The notes: generated by a model from the sequence alone, not told the origin. Positions 27,104 through 36,904 are shown, numbered from the stretch's first letter. The stretch: DNA of 64,000 bases from Parahaliea maris (GCF_008064665.1 NZ_VRZA01000002.1:496001-560000); one strand, 5' to 3'. Numbers and translations: made by a program.

Positions 27104-27146
27104 TGTCACACTCTTTGGTCATCCTGTGAACACTGACAGGGCGTTA

Positions 27147-27174
27147 TTGTTGGCCCCCTTACTCGGAGTATAAT
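27147..27174 (+). promoter_or_regulatory. Possible promoter in the ccmB-ccmC gap
   Basis: A perfect TATAAT at 27169-27174 follows TTGTTG (27147-27152) after 16 bases. If used, transcription would begin about three bases before the ccmC ATG, leaving no room for a ribosome site, and no good one exists. It may therefore be chance, or drive a leaderless ccmC message. Confidence 0.3.
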
Positions 27175-27183
27175 GCCGCCGCT

Positions 27184-27918
27184 ATGTGGTCCTTCTTCCA
27201 TAAACTCGGTTCTCCCCCCTGGTTGTATCGCATCGCCGGCAGCATCCTGAGCTGGCTGTTGCCCCTGACCCTGGTGGCGCTTGCGGCAGGGGCGGTGTGG
27301 GGCCTGCTGTACACCGCGCCCGATTTTCGCCAGGGCAACAGCTACCGCATTATCTATATCCACGTTCCCGCTGCGGTGGTGGCTCTCGCCGGGTATTACG
27401 TGATGGCCATCGCCGGCGGTATCAGCCTGATCTGGAAAATGAAAATGGCCGATGTGGCCATGAAGTCCTGCGCGCCGGTGGGCGCCGCCCTGACCTTTAT
27501 CGCCCTGGTGACGGGTTCCATCTGGGGTAAGCCCACATGGGGCACCTGGTGGGTGTGGGATGCCCGCATCACCTCCATGTTGATCCTGCTGTTCCTCTAC
27601 CTCGGGGTCATCGCCCTGTATGAGGCCTACGACAACAAGGACGCGGCGGGCAAGGCCTGTGCCGTCCTGAGCCTGGTCGGTACGGTGAACATTCCCATCA
27701 TCTACAAGTCGGTGGACTGGTGGTACAGCCTGCACCAGCCGGCCTCGATCAAGTTCACCGGCGAATCGAGCATCGACCCCAGCATGCTGTATCCTCTGCT
27801 GTTGATGATCGGCAGCTTCTACGCCCTGTTCACCTGCGCCCTGCTGATGAACATGCGGCTGGAAATTCTGCGCCGCGAGGCCCGTACCGGCTGGGTACGC
27901 AAATTGGTGGGAGCCTGA
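27184..27918 (+). CDS. ccmC: Haem-handling protein CcmC
   Basis: Six-helix inner-membrane protein of 244 residues that loads haem onto CcmE. The WWD signature WGTWWVWD is at 119-126, flanked by the external histidines in YIHVPA (His60) and in the late KSVDWWYSLHQ segment, which ligate haem in characterised homologues. The N-terminus FHKLGSPPWLYRIAG matches the family. It overlaps ccmD (TGATG). Confidence 0.96.
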   Translation: MWSFFHKLGSPPWLYRIAGSILSWLLPLTLVALAAGAVWGLLYTAPDFRQGNSYRIIYIHVPAAVVALAGYYVMAIAGGISLIWKMKMADVAMKSCAPVGAALTFIALVTGSIWGKPTWGTWWVWDARITSMLILLFLYLGVIALYEAYDNKDAAGKACAVLSLVGTVNIPIIYKSVDWWYSLHQPASIKFTGESSIDPSMLYPLLLMIGSFYALFTCALLMNMRLEILRREARTGWVRKLVGA

Positions 27919-28130
27919 TGTATTTCGACAGTTTTCACGCCGCCCTGGTGATGGATGGCCACGGTGCGTTCGTCTGGGCCGCCTATGCGATTACCGCGAT
28001 GGTGCTGATAATTCTGCTGCTGACGCCGGTGCTTCGCAGCCGGCGCCTGCGCCGGGAGCTGGCCGGGGAAATCCGCCGCCGGGAGATGACGCAAACCGGG
28101 AGGGAGGGCCCCCATGCATCCAGTACGTAA
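27918..28130 (+). CDS. ccmD: Haem exporter accessory protein CcmD
   Basis: Small single-pass protein of 70 residues that stabilises the CcmABC complex and aids holo-CcmE release. It has [20 protein letters not shown], typical of CcmD, with the membrane helix running to about residue 37, then a basic tail ([17 protein letters not shown]). Coupled to ccmC at its start and overlapping ccmE by 17 bases at its end. Confidence 0.92.
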   Translation: MYFDSFHAALVMDGHGAFVWAAYAITAMVLIILLLTPVLRSRRLRRELAGEIRRREMTQTGREGPHASST

Positions 28131-28575
28131 ACAACGCCTGATCATCGTGCTCTGTGTGGTGGTGTTTTCCAGCGCTGCCATCGGCCTGATGGCCTACGCC
28201 CTGCGCGGCAATATCAATCTCTTTTTCCCGCCGGTCGAAGTGGCAGCGGGCAAGGCGCCGGTGGGCCAGCCGATTCGGGTCGGCGGCATGGTGGTGGACG
28301 GCTCGGTACAGCGCAGCGACAACAGCCTGCATATCCGCTTTGAAGTGACGGACTACCAGGCCTCGGTGCCGGTGGTGTACGAGGGCATCCTGCCGGACCT
28401 GTTTGATGAGGGGCAGGGGGCGGTGGCCGCCGGTGTGCTGGATGAGAACGGTGTGCTACAGGCCACCGAAGTGCTCGCCAAGCACGACGAAAACTACATG
28501 CCGCCAGAAGTGGCCGAGGCCCTGGAGGCCTCCAAAGCCATGGATGCGGCGAAGGCCAAGGGAGCGGGCGAATGA
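28114..28575 (+). CDS. ccmE: Haem chaperone CcmE
   Basis: Periplasmic membrane-anchored haem chaperone of 153 residues. Haem is bound covalently through His124, in [10 protein letters not shown] with the conserved Tyr128 four residues on. The N-terminal anchor is about residues 9-29 and the OB-fold ([14 protein letters not shown] onward) follows. Overlaps ccmD and ccmF. Confidence 0.96.
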   Translation: MHPVRKQRLIIVLCVVVFSSAAIGLMAYALRGNINLFFPPVEVAAGKAPVGQPIRVGGMVVDGSVQRSDNSLHIRFEVTDYQASVPVVYEGILPDLFDEGQGAVAAGVLDENGVLQATEVLAKHDENYMPPEVAEALEASKAMDAAKAKGAGE

Positions 28576-30548
28576 TTCCGGAGTTTGGGCATTTCTCACT
28601 GATCATCGCCCTGTGCCTGGCGGTGCTGCTGGCCACGGTCCCCCTGTGGGGCGCCTGGCGTCGCAATACCGGCGCCATGGCACTGGCACCCGGGCTGGCA
28701 ATGGGACTGCTGGTGTTTACCGCGATCAGCTTTGTCTGCCTGACCATCGCCTTCCTGCAGGATGATTTCTCGGTCGAGGTCGTTGCCAACAACAGCAACA
28801 GCCTGCTGCCGCCCATCTACAAGTTTTCCGCGGTGTGGGGCAACCACGAGGGTTCCCTGTTGCTGTGGGCCCTGACCCTTGCCGGCTGGACGGCGGCCGT
28901 GGCCACCTTCAGCCGCCAGCTGCCGTTGATGGTACTGTCGCGGGTGCTGGCGGTCATGGGTTTCGTCGGGGTGGGCTTCCTCTCCTTCTCCCTGTTCACC
29001 TCAAACCCCTTTGCGCGGCTGATACCGGGCACCCCGTCCGACGGCCAGGACCTCAACCCGCTGCTGCAGGACCCGGGCCTGATCATTCACCCGCCGATTC
29101 TCTACATGGGTTACGTGGGCTTTTCCGTGGCCTTCGCCTTCGCCATCGCCGCCCTGCTGGGCGGGCGCCTCGACGCCGCCTGGGCCCGCTGGTCGCGGCC
29201 CTGGACCAACGTGGCCTGGGCCTTCCTGACCCTGGGCATCATGCTGGGCAGCTGGTGGGCCTACTATGAACTGGGCTGGGGCGGCTGGTGGTTCTGGGAC
29301 CCGGTGGAAAATGCCTCCTTCATGCCCTGGCTGGCAGGCACCGCGCTCATTCACTCGCTGGCGGTAACCGAAAAGCGCGGCCTGTTCAAAAGCTGGACAG
29401 TCCTGCTGGCGATTTTTGCGTTTTCCCTCAGCCTGCTGGGGACCTTCCTGGTGCGCTCCGGGGTGCTGACCTCGGTGCATGCCTTCGCCACCGATCCCGC
29501 CCGCGGCCTGTTCGTACTGGTGTTCCTGGCCATCGTCGTCGGCGGCTCGCTAACGCTCTACGCCCTGCGCGCGCCTGCGGTCAACAGCCGGGTGGGCTTT
29601 GCCGGCCTGTCCCGGGAGACCCTGTTACTGGTCAACAACGTGGTGTTCCTGGTGGCCACCCTCACGGTGCTGTTTGGCACCCTGTTCCCGCTGCTGATGG
29701 ACGCCCTGGGGCAAGGCAAGTACTCGGTGGGTCCGCCTTACTTCAACGCCGTGTTCGTGCCCCTGATGGCGCTGCTGATTCCCTTTATGGGGCTGGGCCC
29801 GGTGTCGCGCTGGAAGCGCGACAGCGCCAGCCGCTGGAAGGCGGAACTGCTGGTGCCGGCGCTGGCCGCGCTGGCCTGTGGCCTCACCCTGCCGCTGCTC
29901 CACGGTGACTACAACATCTGGGTCGCCCTGGCGCTGGTGCTGGCGGGCTGGCTGTTGCTGGGCCTGGTGCGGGATGTGTGGCAGCGCCTGCGGTCGGCGC
30001 CCTCGCTGGCCCGCGGCCTGCGTCGCACCCCGGCCAGCTATTGGGGCATGGTCCTCGCCCATCTCGGCTTTGCCGCCGCAGTGGTTGGCGTCGTCGTGAC
30101 CAGCCAGTACAACATCGAGCGCGACCTGAAAATGGAAGTCGGGCAGGCGGAAACCCTGGCCGGCTACCGCTTCGAATTTACCGAGCTGGCCAATTTCCGC
30201 GGTCCCAACTACCTCGCTGACGAAGCCCGGTTCGTGGTGACCCGCGATGGCCGGGAAATCGCTCGCCTGGCTCCCCAGAAGCGCCGTTACCTGGCCAGTG
30301 GGCAGATCATGACCGAGGCCGCGATAGACGACGGCCTGTTCCGCGATCTCTTCGTGGCCATGGGTGAACCGGTAGGCCAGGGCGGCGCCTGGGCCATCCG
30401 CCTGCACTACAAACCCATGGTGCGCTGGATGTGGCTGGGGGCGATCATGATGGCCGTTGGCGGCTTCGTTACGGTGGTGGATAAACGCTATCGGCGCCAG
30501 CGCGCGGCGAGTGCGGCAGGGGAGGTGGCCCATGGCGCCCAGGCTTAA
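28572..30548 (+). CDS. ccmF: Cytochrome c haem lyase subunit CcmF
   Basis: Large inner-membrane protein of 658 residues, which transfers haem from CcmE to apocytochromes. The WWD motif WGGWWFWD is at 236-243, followed by [11 protein letters not shown]. Family features WGNHEGS (89-95) and [11 protein letters not shown] are present, and a periplasmic domain precedes the last helix. Length is normal. It overlaps ccmE by four bases and ccmG by 17. Confidence 0.97.
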   Translation: MIPEFGHFSLIIALCLAVLLATVPLWGAWRRNTGAMALAPGLAMGLLVFTAISFVCLTIAFLQDDFSVEVVANNSNSLLPPIYKFSAVWGNHEGSLLLWALTLAGWTAAVATFSRQLPLMVLSRVLAVMGFVGVGFLSFSLFTSNPFARLIPGTPSDGQDLNPLLQDPGLIIHPPILYMGYVGFSVAFAFAIAALLGGRLDAAWARWSRPWTNVAWAFLTLGIMLGSWWAYYELGWGGWWFWDPVENASFMPWLAGTALIHSLAVTEKRGLFKSWTVLLAIFAFSLSLLGTFLVRSGVLTSVHAFATDPARGLFVLVFLAIVVGGSLTLYALRAPAVNSRVGFAGLSRETLLLVNNVVFLVATLTVLFGTLFPLLMDALGQGKYSVGPPYFNAVFVPLMALLIPFMGLGPVSRWKRDSASRWKAELLVPALAALACGLTLPLLHGDYNIWVALALVLAGWLLLGLVRDVWQRLRSAPSLARGLRRTPASYWGMVLAHLGFAAAVVGVVVTSQYNIERDLKMEVGQAETLAGYRFEFTELANFRGPNYLADEARFVVTRDGREIARLAPQKRRYLASGQIMTEAAIDDGLFRDLFVAMGEPVGQGGAWAIRLHYKPMVRWMWLGAIMMAVGGFVTVVDKRYRRQRAASAAGEVAHGAQA

Positions 30549-31092
30549 GCTGTTCCTGCCGCTCATCCTGTTTGTGGTGCTGGCCCTGTTCCTGTTTCGC
30601 GGCTTGTCGCTGGACCCGCGGGCGATGCCTTCGGCGCTGATCGACAAGCCGTTTCCCTCCTTTACGCTGCCAGCCCTGCAGCGGGAGCAGACCCTCGACC
30701 GCAGCCTGTTGCTGGGCAAGGTCAGCCTGGTGAACATCTGGGCCACCTGGTGTATCTCCTGCCGCGTCGAGCATCCCTACCTCAACCAGCTGACCGAGGC
30801 CGGGGTGCATATCGTAGGGGTGAACTACAAGGATGACAGCGATGCCGCGAAACGCTGGCTGGCGGATCTCGGTGACCCCTACAGCATCAATGTCGTCGAT
30901 GCCGAGGGTAGCCTGGGCATCGATCTGGGCGTCTACGGCGCGCCGGAAACCTACTTTGTCGATGCCGAAGGGGTGATCCGCTATCGCCATGTGGGTGTTA
31001 TCGACGAACGGGTGTGGAACAGCAAGCTGGCGGCTATCTATCGGGAGATCGGTGGCGAGCTGCCGCAGCAACTGGCGGAGGCATCCCCATGA
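30532..31092 (+). CDS. ccmG: Thiol:disulfide interchange protein CcmG/DsbE
   Basis: Membrane-anchored thioredoxin-like protein of 186 residues that keeps the CXXCH cysteines of apocytochromes reduced in the periplasm. The active site is WCISC (Cys74, Cys77). The anchor is at residues 7-23 and the GVNYKDDSDAAKRWL and GVYGAPETYFVD segments, with the cis-proline, match DsbE. Starts inside the end of ccmF and ends in an ATGA overlap with ccmH. Confidence 0.95.
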   Translation: MAPRLKLFLPLILFVVLALFLFRGLSLDPRAMPSALIDKPFPSFTLPALQREQTLDRSLLLGKVSLVNIWATWCISCRVEHPYLNQLTEAGVHIVGVNYKDDSDAAKRWLADLGDPYSINVVDAEGSLGIDLGVYGAPETYFVDAEGVIRYRHVGVIDERVWNSKLAAIYREIGGELPQQLAEASP

Positions 31093-31544
31093 GAACGCTA
31101 CTTGGCCTGGTCCTGCTGTGTTATGCCCTGGCGGCAGCGGCGGTGATCGAAACCTATGAATTCAGCGACCCGGCGCTGGAAGAACGCTACCACGCCCTGA
31201 GCCAGGAGTTGCGCTGTCCGAAATGCCAGAACCAGAACATCGCCGACTCCAATGCCCCCATCGCCCAGGACCTGCGCAAGCAGCTCTACCAGCAACTGGA
31301 GGCCGGGGCGTCGGACGAGGAGATCCTCGAGTACATGGTGGCTCGCTACGGTGAGTTCGTGCGCTACCGGCCCGAGATGGGCGGCGCCACCCTGATCCTG
31401 TGGCTGGCTCCGCTGTTGTTACTGGTGCTGGCCGCCGGCGTTGCGGTGGCGGTAGTGCGGTCCCGCCGCAATGCCGCCGAGGCGCTGAGTGACGAAGAGC
31501 AGCGCAAGCTGCAGGAAATGCTGGAGCGGGAGCAAGACGCTTGA
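31089..31544 (+). CDS. ccmH: Cytochrome c maturation protein CcmH
   Basis: A 151-residue thiol-oxidoreductase-like protein with the diagnostic LRCPKCQNQNI (Cys43, Cys46), which works on the disulfide of the apocytochrome together with CcmG and CcmF. It has a signal/anchor helix at the start and a second helix near 98-122 (TLILWLAPLLLLVLAAGVAV). This is the short N-terminal form; the TPR part is a separate gene, ccmI. Confidence 0.95.
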   Translation: MRTLLGLVLLCYALAAAAVIETYEFSDPALEERYHALSQELRCPKCQNQNIADSNAPIAQDLRKQLYQQLEAGASDEEILEYMVARYGEFVRYRPEMGGATLILWLAPLLLLVLAAGVAVAVVRSRRNAAEALSDEEQRKLQEMLEREQDA

Positions 31545-32755
31545 CCACTTTTATCCTGGCCTGTGCGGGGCTCGTCCTGCTCAGCGGGCTTTTCTATCTG
31601 TTTCCCTCCCGCCGCGGTAGCGGTGCACAGGAGCTGGAACGCGCCAACTTCGAGTGGTACCGCCTGCGCCAGCAGGAGCTGGCAGAGCAGGGCGACGATG
31701 CCCTCGACGACGATGCGCGCCTGCGCCTGCTGGAAGAGGAGCAGGCGCGGGCTGCCAACAAGTCCGAGCCGATGCCGGAGAGCCGGCGCTTTCCCGGCTG
31801 GCTGTTGCTGCCGGTGGTGGCGGTGGGTTCCGGTGCGTTGTACTACCTGCTCGGCGCCGCTCCCGACGTCCTCCTCAATGCCCGCCTGCAGCAACTGGAT
31901 GAAACCGCGACCGCCACCGAAGTCTACTCGGTCATGTCTGCGGTAGAGCAGCGCTCCTCCCAGCGTCCTGACAACCTGCACTATCGCGCCCTGCTGGGCC
32001 GCTATTACATGGGGCAGGAGGAGTACGTACAGGCGGCCGATACCTACACTGCCATGGCCGAGGCCGCGCCGGGGGATGCCTATGCCCTGGCCTACGCAGC
32101 CCAGGCCCGCTACCTGGCAGCTGGCCGGGTACTGGACGGTGAATCCCAGCGCATGGCGGAAGCGGCGCTGGCGATCAATCCGCACCAGCGTACGGCCCTG
32201 GGCCTGCTGGGCATGGTGTCTTTCGAATCCGGGCAGTATCGCGCCGCGATCCAGTACTGGGAGCGCCTGCGCGCGACCGAGCAACCGGGCTCCGAAAGCG
32301 ACAACATGATCGCGGGCGTCATCGCCCAGGCCCGGGAGCGTCTCGGCGAAGCGCCGGAGGAGGCGGTTGAACCCGCCGCGGCACCGGTTGCCAGTGGCGA
32401 GTCGGTTGCCTCGGCAGGCGTCACCGTTCACGTGAGCCTGCCGGCGGGTGCCAGCGTGAACCCGGATGACACGGTGTTCGTACTGGCCCGCAATCCCACC
32501 AGTGGCAGCCGCATGCCCATTGCGGTACAGCGTCTGCGCGCGGCCCAGCTGCCCATGACCCTGCGCCTGGATGACCGGCACTCCATGGCCGGGCAGAAAA
32601 TCTCCACCAGTGACGAAGTGATTGTCGTGGTGCAGGTATCACCCAGCGGCCAGCCCGGTGAGTCCAATGCCAGCTGGCTTGGGCAGGGTGGTCCGCTGCA
32701 GCCTTCGGCCTCCGGTGAGCCCGTGGAGATCGAACTGACGCAACGGCGGGGATAG
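31541..32755 (+). CDS. ccmI: Apocytochrome c chaperone CcmI
   Basis: A 404-residue protein that holds apocytochrome c C-termini for haem ligation. Two membrane helices (about 1-20 and 86-108) precede TPR-like repeats around residues 125-260 (YRALLGRYYMGQEEYVQAAD and similar) and a C-terminal periplasmic domain. The start is a TTG at 31541 overlapping the ccmH TGA, the only sensible start because the frame opens there. It closes the ccm operon. Confidence 0.88.
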   Translation: MTTFILACAGLVLLSGLFYLFPSRRGSGAQELERANFEWYRLRQQELAEQGDDALDDDARLRLLEEEQARAANKSEPMPESRRFPGWLLLPVVAVGSGALYYLLGAAPDVLLNARLQQLDETATATEVYSVMSAVEQRSSQRPDNLHYRALLGRYYMGQEEYVQAADTYTAMAEAAPGDAYALAYAAQARYLAAGRVLDGESQRMAEAALAINPHQRTALGLLGMVSFESGQYRAAIQYWERLRATEQPGSESDNMIAGVIAQARERLGEAPEEAVEPAAAPVASGESVASAGVTVHVSLPAGASVNPDDTVFVLARNPTSGSRMPIAVQRLRAAQLPMTLRLDDRHSMAGQKISTSDEVIVVVQVSPSGQPGESNASWLGQGGPLQPSASGEPVEIELTQRRG

Positions 32756-32807
32756 ATCCGCCGCTGGCCCGGGTTGACGCCAGCCACCGGTAGCCTAAAT
32801 TTCTGGC

Positions 32808-35117
32808 ATGGCCAAAAGATGGGTTTGCCTGCTTTTGTGCCTGGCGTTTGCGGTTACCAGCCGGGCGCAATCCAACCTCTCGACCCTGGGTGATCTGCTC
32901 GGGGCCTTGAGTGAGCGCGGCTACCGGATTGTCTACAGCGACAGTAGCGTGCCGTTGCAGCAGCCCCTGCAACAACCTTTATCCGGGGCCGATGTCAGTC
33001 TCGATTCCCTGCGGGATGTACTCCAGGTGCTCGACCTGGAACTGCGGCCGGTCGACGGTGCCTGGGTGATTGTCCGGGCAGAAGATGAGCCCCCCGCCGA
33101 GCCTTCCGCCCGGGTCGATGATCCCCCCGTCCTTGAAACGGTGATCGTCACCGGCACCCTGCATCGCTTCCCCGCTGGCGGGACGGCCGCCTCCCGGTTC
33201 AGCTTCAAGGCCCAGGATCTCTCGCGCCTGCCGTCGCTGGCCTCCGATGCGCTGCGGGCCAGCCTGCGGGTGCCGGGTGTGTCCTCGGTAGGCGTTTCGG
33301 CTCGACCGCGGGTGCGCGGCGGGCTTCCCGACGAAGTACTGGTCATACAGGACGGGGTGGAGCTGCTGGAGCCCTTCCACCTGGCCGATTACCACAGCGC
33401 CTACAGCGCCATTGACTACCGCACTGTGGAGTCCCTGGATTTCTACACCGGAGGGTTTCCCTCCCGCTACGGCAATCGCATGAGCGGGGTCATGGACATC
33501 CGCCAGCAGTGGCAGGAGGAGCAGTACCACACTGACCTGGGCGTCTCCTCCTTCGCCAACTTTGTCCATCATCGGGGCACCTTCGGGGAGCAGCATCCGG
33601 GAGGCTGGCTGTTTTCCTGGCGCCAGGGTGACCTCTCGGACCTGACCGACTACATCGAGACGCGTTCCGGGCAGCCCCGATACCGGGACGCCGGCCTGCG
33701 GGGCAGTGTGGATGTGTCGCCACAGTGGTCGCTCAGCGGCGGCTTCGTGTACAGCGAGGACGACATCGACTTCAGTGATGAAGAGGAGGCCGCCGCGTCC
33801 GAGGTCGACATGCGCTACGCCTGGGTAGGTACCGACCTGTCGCTGCAGGAGCACCTTGAAAGCCGTTTTACGCTGTCCTGGCTGTCCCTCGACCGCCGCC
33901 GTTTCCAGGCCAGCTTTGAACAGCCGGACCCCGAAGACCCGGAGCCCCAAGACCCTGAGAAAGGCGGGTTCCTCGATCACCGGCAGGAAGTCGAGCGCCT
34001 GGCGCTGCGCAATGACTGGTCTCTGCTGCGCGGTGACTGGTTGTGGGAAGCCGGCTGGCAGGCGGACTACAGCCGGGCGGATTATCGCCACCAAAGCCTG
34101 TTCAATCGGGGTGAGCTGGCGGATCTGCTCGGCTCCGAACGGGAGGTGGACCGGAGCCTGCGGGTGCGGCCCTCGGGCTGGGCGGGCGGGCTGTACCTGC
34201 AGACCCAGTGGCCACTGGTGCCGGGTTTGATCGTACAGCCAAGCCTGCGCTGGGATCGCCAGGATTACTACCAGAACGGGGGTTCCGACAGCCAGTTCTC
34301 CCCCCGCCTGGGGTTGCGCTGGGAGCTCGGCGACCAGCTCCACCTGTCCCTCAGCCTGGGCCGTTTCCACCAGCCCGAGGCGATCAACGAACTGCAGGTG
34401 CTGGACGGCGTGACGGAGTTCTTTCCGGCCCAGGAATCCGACCAGGCCGTGCTGGGGCTGTACTGGGGGCATGGCCGGGTAGCCTTCAATGTCGAGCTGT
34501 ACCAGAAGCGCTATCGCGAGCAGAAAGACCGCTTCGAGAATATCTTCAATCCCTTTGTACTGCTGCCCGAACTGGAGCCGGATCGGGTCGCCCTGAGTCC
34601 GGACCGCGCCCGCGCCAGGGGGCTGGATATCGACACGGCGCTGGAGTTGACGCCGTCACTGACTGCGGTGCTGCGCTACAGCTACATGGACGCCTCCGAT
34701 CGCATCGATGGCCGCTGGGTGGACCGTCGTTGGTCCCAGGAACAGACGGTCAATGCAGGAATCGGCTGGGAGCGGGACGGGTTCAGTATTGGCCTGGCAC
34801 TCACCTGGCACTCGGGCTGGCGCAGCTCGGAATTGCCCGCATTTGTTTCGGAAGATACGGAGATTCCGGTGGCCTCGGTGCTCAACAACACCCAGTTACG
34901 CGAGTATTTTTCCCTGGACCTGGGGGTTAGCAAGTCCTGGGAGATTGGCCCTACGCGCCTCAAGCTCTATACCGATATCAGTAACCTCACCGACCGCAAA
35001 AACCAGGCCGGTATCGATTTCGATATCGAGGAGGTGGACGGCGGTTACCTGCTGCTCCAGGATCCGGAAACCCTGCTTCCCCGGGTTGTCTCGGTGGGCG
35101 CGACGCTGTCGTTCTGA
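32808..35117 (+). CDS. TonB-dependent receptor with STN signalling domain
   Basis: Outer-membrane receptor of 769 residues. After a signal peptide (CLLLCLAFAVTSRA) comes an STN/secretin-type domain (residues about 25-90, GDLLGALSERGYRIVYSD), the plug (about 120-230, RVRGGLPDEVLVIQDGVELL) and a beta-barrel ending in VGATLSF. STN domains usually contact a FecR-type anti-sigma factor. A FecR gene and an ECF sigma gene lie directly downstream, convergent. The ligand is unknown; the plug lacks features that would point to siderophores. Confidence 0.9.
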   Translation: MAKRWVCLLLCLAFAVTSRAQSNLSTLGDLLGALSERGYRIVYSDSSVPLQQPLQQPLSGADVSLDSLRDVLQVLDLELRPVDGAWVIVRAEDEPPAEPSARVDDPPVLETVIVTGTLHRFPAGGTAASRFSFKAQDLSRLPSLASDALRASLRVPGVSSVGVSARPRVRGGLPDEVLVIQDGVELLEPFHLADYHSAYSAIDYRTVESLDFYTGGFPSRYGNRMSGVMDIRQQWQEEQYHTDLGVSSFANFVHHRGTFGEQHPGGWLFSWRQGDLSDLTDYIETRSGQPRYRDAGLRGSVDVSPQWSLSGGFVYSEDDIDFSDEEEAAASEVDMRYAWVGTDLSLQEHLESRFTLSWLSLDRRRFQASFEQPDPEDPEPQDPEKGGFLDHRQEVERLALRNDWSLLRGDWLWEAGWQADYSRADYRHQSLFNRGELADLLGSEREVDRSLRVRPSGWAGGLYLQTQWPLVPGLIVQPSLRWDRQDYYQNGGSDSQFSPRLGLRWELGDQLHLSLSLGRFHQPEAINELQVLDGVTEFFPAQESDQAVLGLYWGHGRVAFNVELYQKRYREQKDRFENIFNPFVLLPELEPDRVALSPDRARARGLDIDTALELTPSLTAVLRYSYMDASDRIDGRWVDRRWSQEQTVNAGIGWERDGFSIGLALTWHSGWRSSELPAFVSEDTEIPVASVLNNTQLREYFSLDLGVSKSWEIGPTRLKLYTDISNLTDRKNQAGIDFDIEEVDGGYLLLQDPETLLPRVVSVGATLSF

Positions 35118-35138
35118 CGTTTTCCTACAGACGTTCCC

Positions 35139-36125
35139 TCAGCGCAGTGCAATGCGCAATTGACCCTGGCCGCGGCTGGCGACGAGGTCGGTGGCGAGCA
35201 GTACCGGGTCGATGGCCTGTTCCGGGTTCCAGTCACCCAGTTCACCGTGCAAGGTGGTACGTGCCGCCTCCTCACGCGCGCCGGTGCTGCTGAACTCCAG
35301 CCGCAGGCCGGTCTCCGCGCTGACCCACTCGAGAAATGCCAGGGCGCTGCTGCCCTCCAGTTCGAAGGCGGTCGCGCTCTGGTAGATCCAGTCCCAGGCG
35401 GTACCGCGGGAACCGACTGCTCGCTCGCTGATCCGGGCCCCGGAGTCGATGCGCAGTTGCACGGCCGAGCCGCTCGTGGCTGCCGCGCGCTGTTGGATCT
35501 GTCCCTGGCGCAATTCAATGGCCCCGAGGCGCACGGTGGCGACGGTCTCCCGCTCGCCGACCTGCACCATAAACTGGGTGCCGATGTCCCTGATACTGCC
35601 CCATGGCGTGGAGACCGAAAACGAACGTACCGCCTGGCTCAGGCCGTCACTGGCGTAAAGGCGCCCCCGGTGCAGGAACACACCGTCGGCCTGGAGGGTA
35701 ATCCGGGAGTCGCTATCCAGGCGGACCCGGTGGGCTCCGAGCACAATGGCGGCGTAGCCGTTCACACCGCTGTGGAGTACGCTGCCCACGGCGAGCATCT
35801 GGCCGCCGGCGATGGGCTGTCGCTCAGCGCCGGAGATCACGCTGACCTGTCCCCGGGTCGACTCGACACTGGCGGTCACAGCTTGGGGACGGGGTTGCTC
35901 CTGCTCTGGGTAGATCAGCACCAGCAGCAAGGCAGCGACAGCGGCCAGGCTGCCGGCAATAAGCCTGCGCTGGCGCCGGCGCCGTTGCACTACGGGCGCC
36001 AGTTCCGCCCGGAATCGGGACTCCCAGCGCTGCATCGCCTCGGGGGTTGCCGTCTCGCGTCGACCCGCTGTGCGCAGGAGAACACCGATGTCCGGCTCCT
36101 TGGGTTGCTGTGTTTCGTCACTCAT
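35139..36125 (-). CDS. FecR-family anti-sigma regulator
   Basis: A 328-residue single-pass inner-membrane protein. A short cytoplasmic N-terminal part (about 55 residues) is followed by a membrane helix (AGSLAAVAALLLVLIYP, about 57-73) and a periplasmic FecR domain with STRGQVSVISGAERQ and STPWGSIRDIGTQF, then a C-terminal domain related to the STN fold (FLEWVSAETGLRLEFS). It lies eight bases after the sigma factor gene, as in fecIR pairs, and should gate that sigma factor in response to the nearby TonB receptor. Confidence 0.92.
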   Translation of the reverse strand: MSDETQQPKEPDIGVLLRTAGRRETATPEAMQRWESRFRAELAPVVQRRRRQRRLIAGSLAAVAALLLVLIYPEQEQPRPQAVTASVESTRGQVSVISGAERQPIAGGQMLAVGSVLHSGVNGYAAIVLGAHRVRLDSDSRITLQADGVFLHRGRLYASDGLSQAVRSFSVSTPWGSIRDIGTQFMVQVGERETVATVRLGAIELRQGQIQQRAAATSGSAVQLRIDSGARISERAVGSRGTAWDWIYQSATAFELEGSSALAFLEWVSAETGLRLEFSSTGAREEAARTTLHGELGDWNPEQAIDPVLLATDLVASRGQGQLRIALR

Positions 36126-36133
36126 GGTTCGTG

Positions 36134-36760
36134 TTACTCCCAGGCCTGGTGCAGGGCCTCTCCACAGATTTCCCGGAACGCGCGGCGCGCCCGGGCGAGC
36201 AGCGACTGGGTGGCGGCGTCACTCAGCCCGAGACGGGAACCGATTTCCAGCGAGCTGAAACCCTCGATGTACTTCAGTTCCAGTGCCGTAGCGTAGTGCT
36301 CCGGCAGTTGGTCCAGGGTGAGCTGGACCAGCTGTGTGACCTCCTGTCGGCGGCGCTGCCACTCCGGTGACGCTTCGCTCTCCGAGGCCAGCGCTTCCAC
36401 CACCGCGCTGAGTAACTCGTCGTTGAGGAAGGTCGTGGTGCGGTCCTCGCGGGCAGCTTCACGCTGCAGGTGGCGGTGCATTTCGTGGCGGGCAATGGTG
36501 ATCAGCCAGGTCAGCAGGCTCGCCTCGCCGCGATAGGTCTCCAGCTTGCGTGCCGCCTGGGTCAGGGTGACCTGGACCAGATCCTCGACGTCATCGCGAT
36601 TGCGCATGCGCAATACGAGGTAGCGATAAAGGCGCGGAAAATACTCATCCATGAAGCGCCGCAGGGCGCGCTCATCACCCGCGAGCATGCGCCGCACGAG
36701 CCGCCGGTCACGGCTCCACTGGATTGGGCTGACGGCCCCTGTATCGTCGTTGTGCCACAT
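36134..36760 (-). CDS. ECF-family RNA polymerase sigma factor
   Basis: A 208-residue extracytoplasmic-function sigma factor. Region 2 is visible around residues 37-100 (FPRLYRYLVLRMRNRDDVEDLVQ, then TWLITIARHEMHRHLQ), and region 4 around 148-200 (LDQLPEHYATALELKYIEGF and SSLEIGSRLGLSDAATQSLL). It probably directs transcription of the neighbouring receptor or of itself. Upstream is a divergent secreted-protein gene across a gap holding a nine-base inverted repeat. Confidence 0.93.
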   Translation of the reverse strand: MWHNDDTGAVSPIQWSRDRRLVRRMLAGDERALRRFMDEYFPRLYRYLVLRMRNRDDVEDLVQVTLTQAARKLETYRGEASLLTWLITIARHEMHRHLQREAAREDRTTTFLNDELLSAVVEALASESEASPEWQRRRQEVTQLVQLTLDQLPEHYATALELKYIEGFSSLEIGSRLGLSDAATQSLLARARRAFREICGEALHQAWE

Positions 36761-36790
36761 AGCAAAAGTATAGAGGGCCGCTGTGGTAAT

Positions 36791-36835
36791 AATCTGTCGG
36801 CCCAGGCCGATATTTTTACCCCGGTGCGACAGATT
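36791..36835. promoter_or_regulatory. Nine-base inverted repeat between the sigma factor and a secreted protein
   Basis: AATCTGTCG (36791-36799) and CGACAGATT (36827-36835) are perfect reverse complements separated by 27 bases, in the gap between the divergent genes at 36760 and 36905. No terminator is needed here, so paired regulatory sites or back-to-back promoter elements are more likely. Confidence 0.45.
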
Positions 36836-36904
36836 TCCCGCCAGGGGGCACTCCTACATGGCACTTGCCCAGCAAACGGGTGAGCAGAAACCAAGGAGGC
36901 TGTT

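Noticed and set aside
27124-27139. CTGT-N8-ACAG, a perfect LexA core, upstream of ccmC
   Set aside because: The eight central bases are GAACACTG, not A/T-rich, and one such match is expected by chance in 64 kb. The gene has no SOS logic.
27169-27174. TATAAT just before the ccmC start as a real promoter
   Set aside because: It would put the transcript start about three bases before the ATG. It is listed at low confidence only.
32763-32784. GCTGGC / GCCAGC hairpin after ccmI as a terminator
   Set aside because: Six-base stem, ten-base loop and no T-run; too weak to list.
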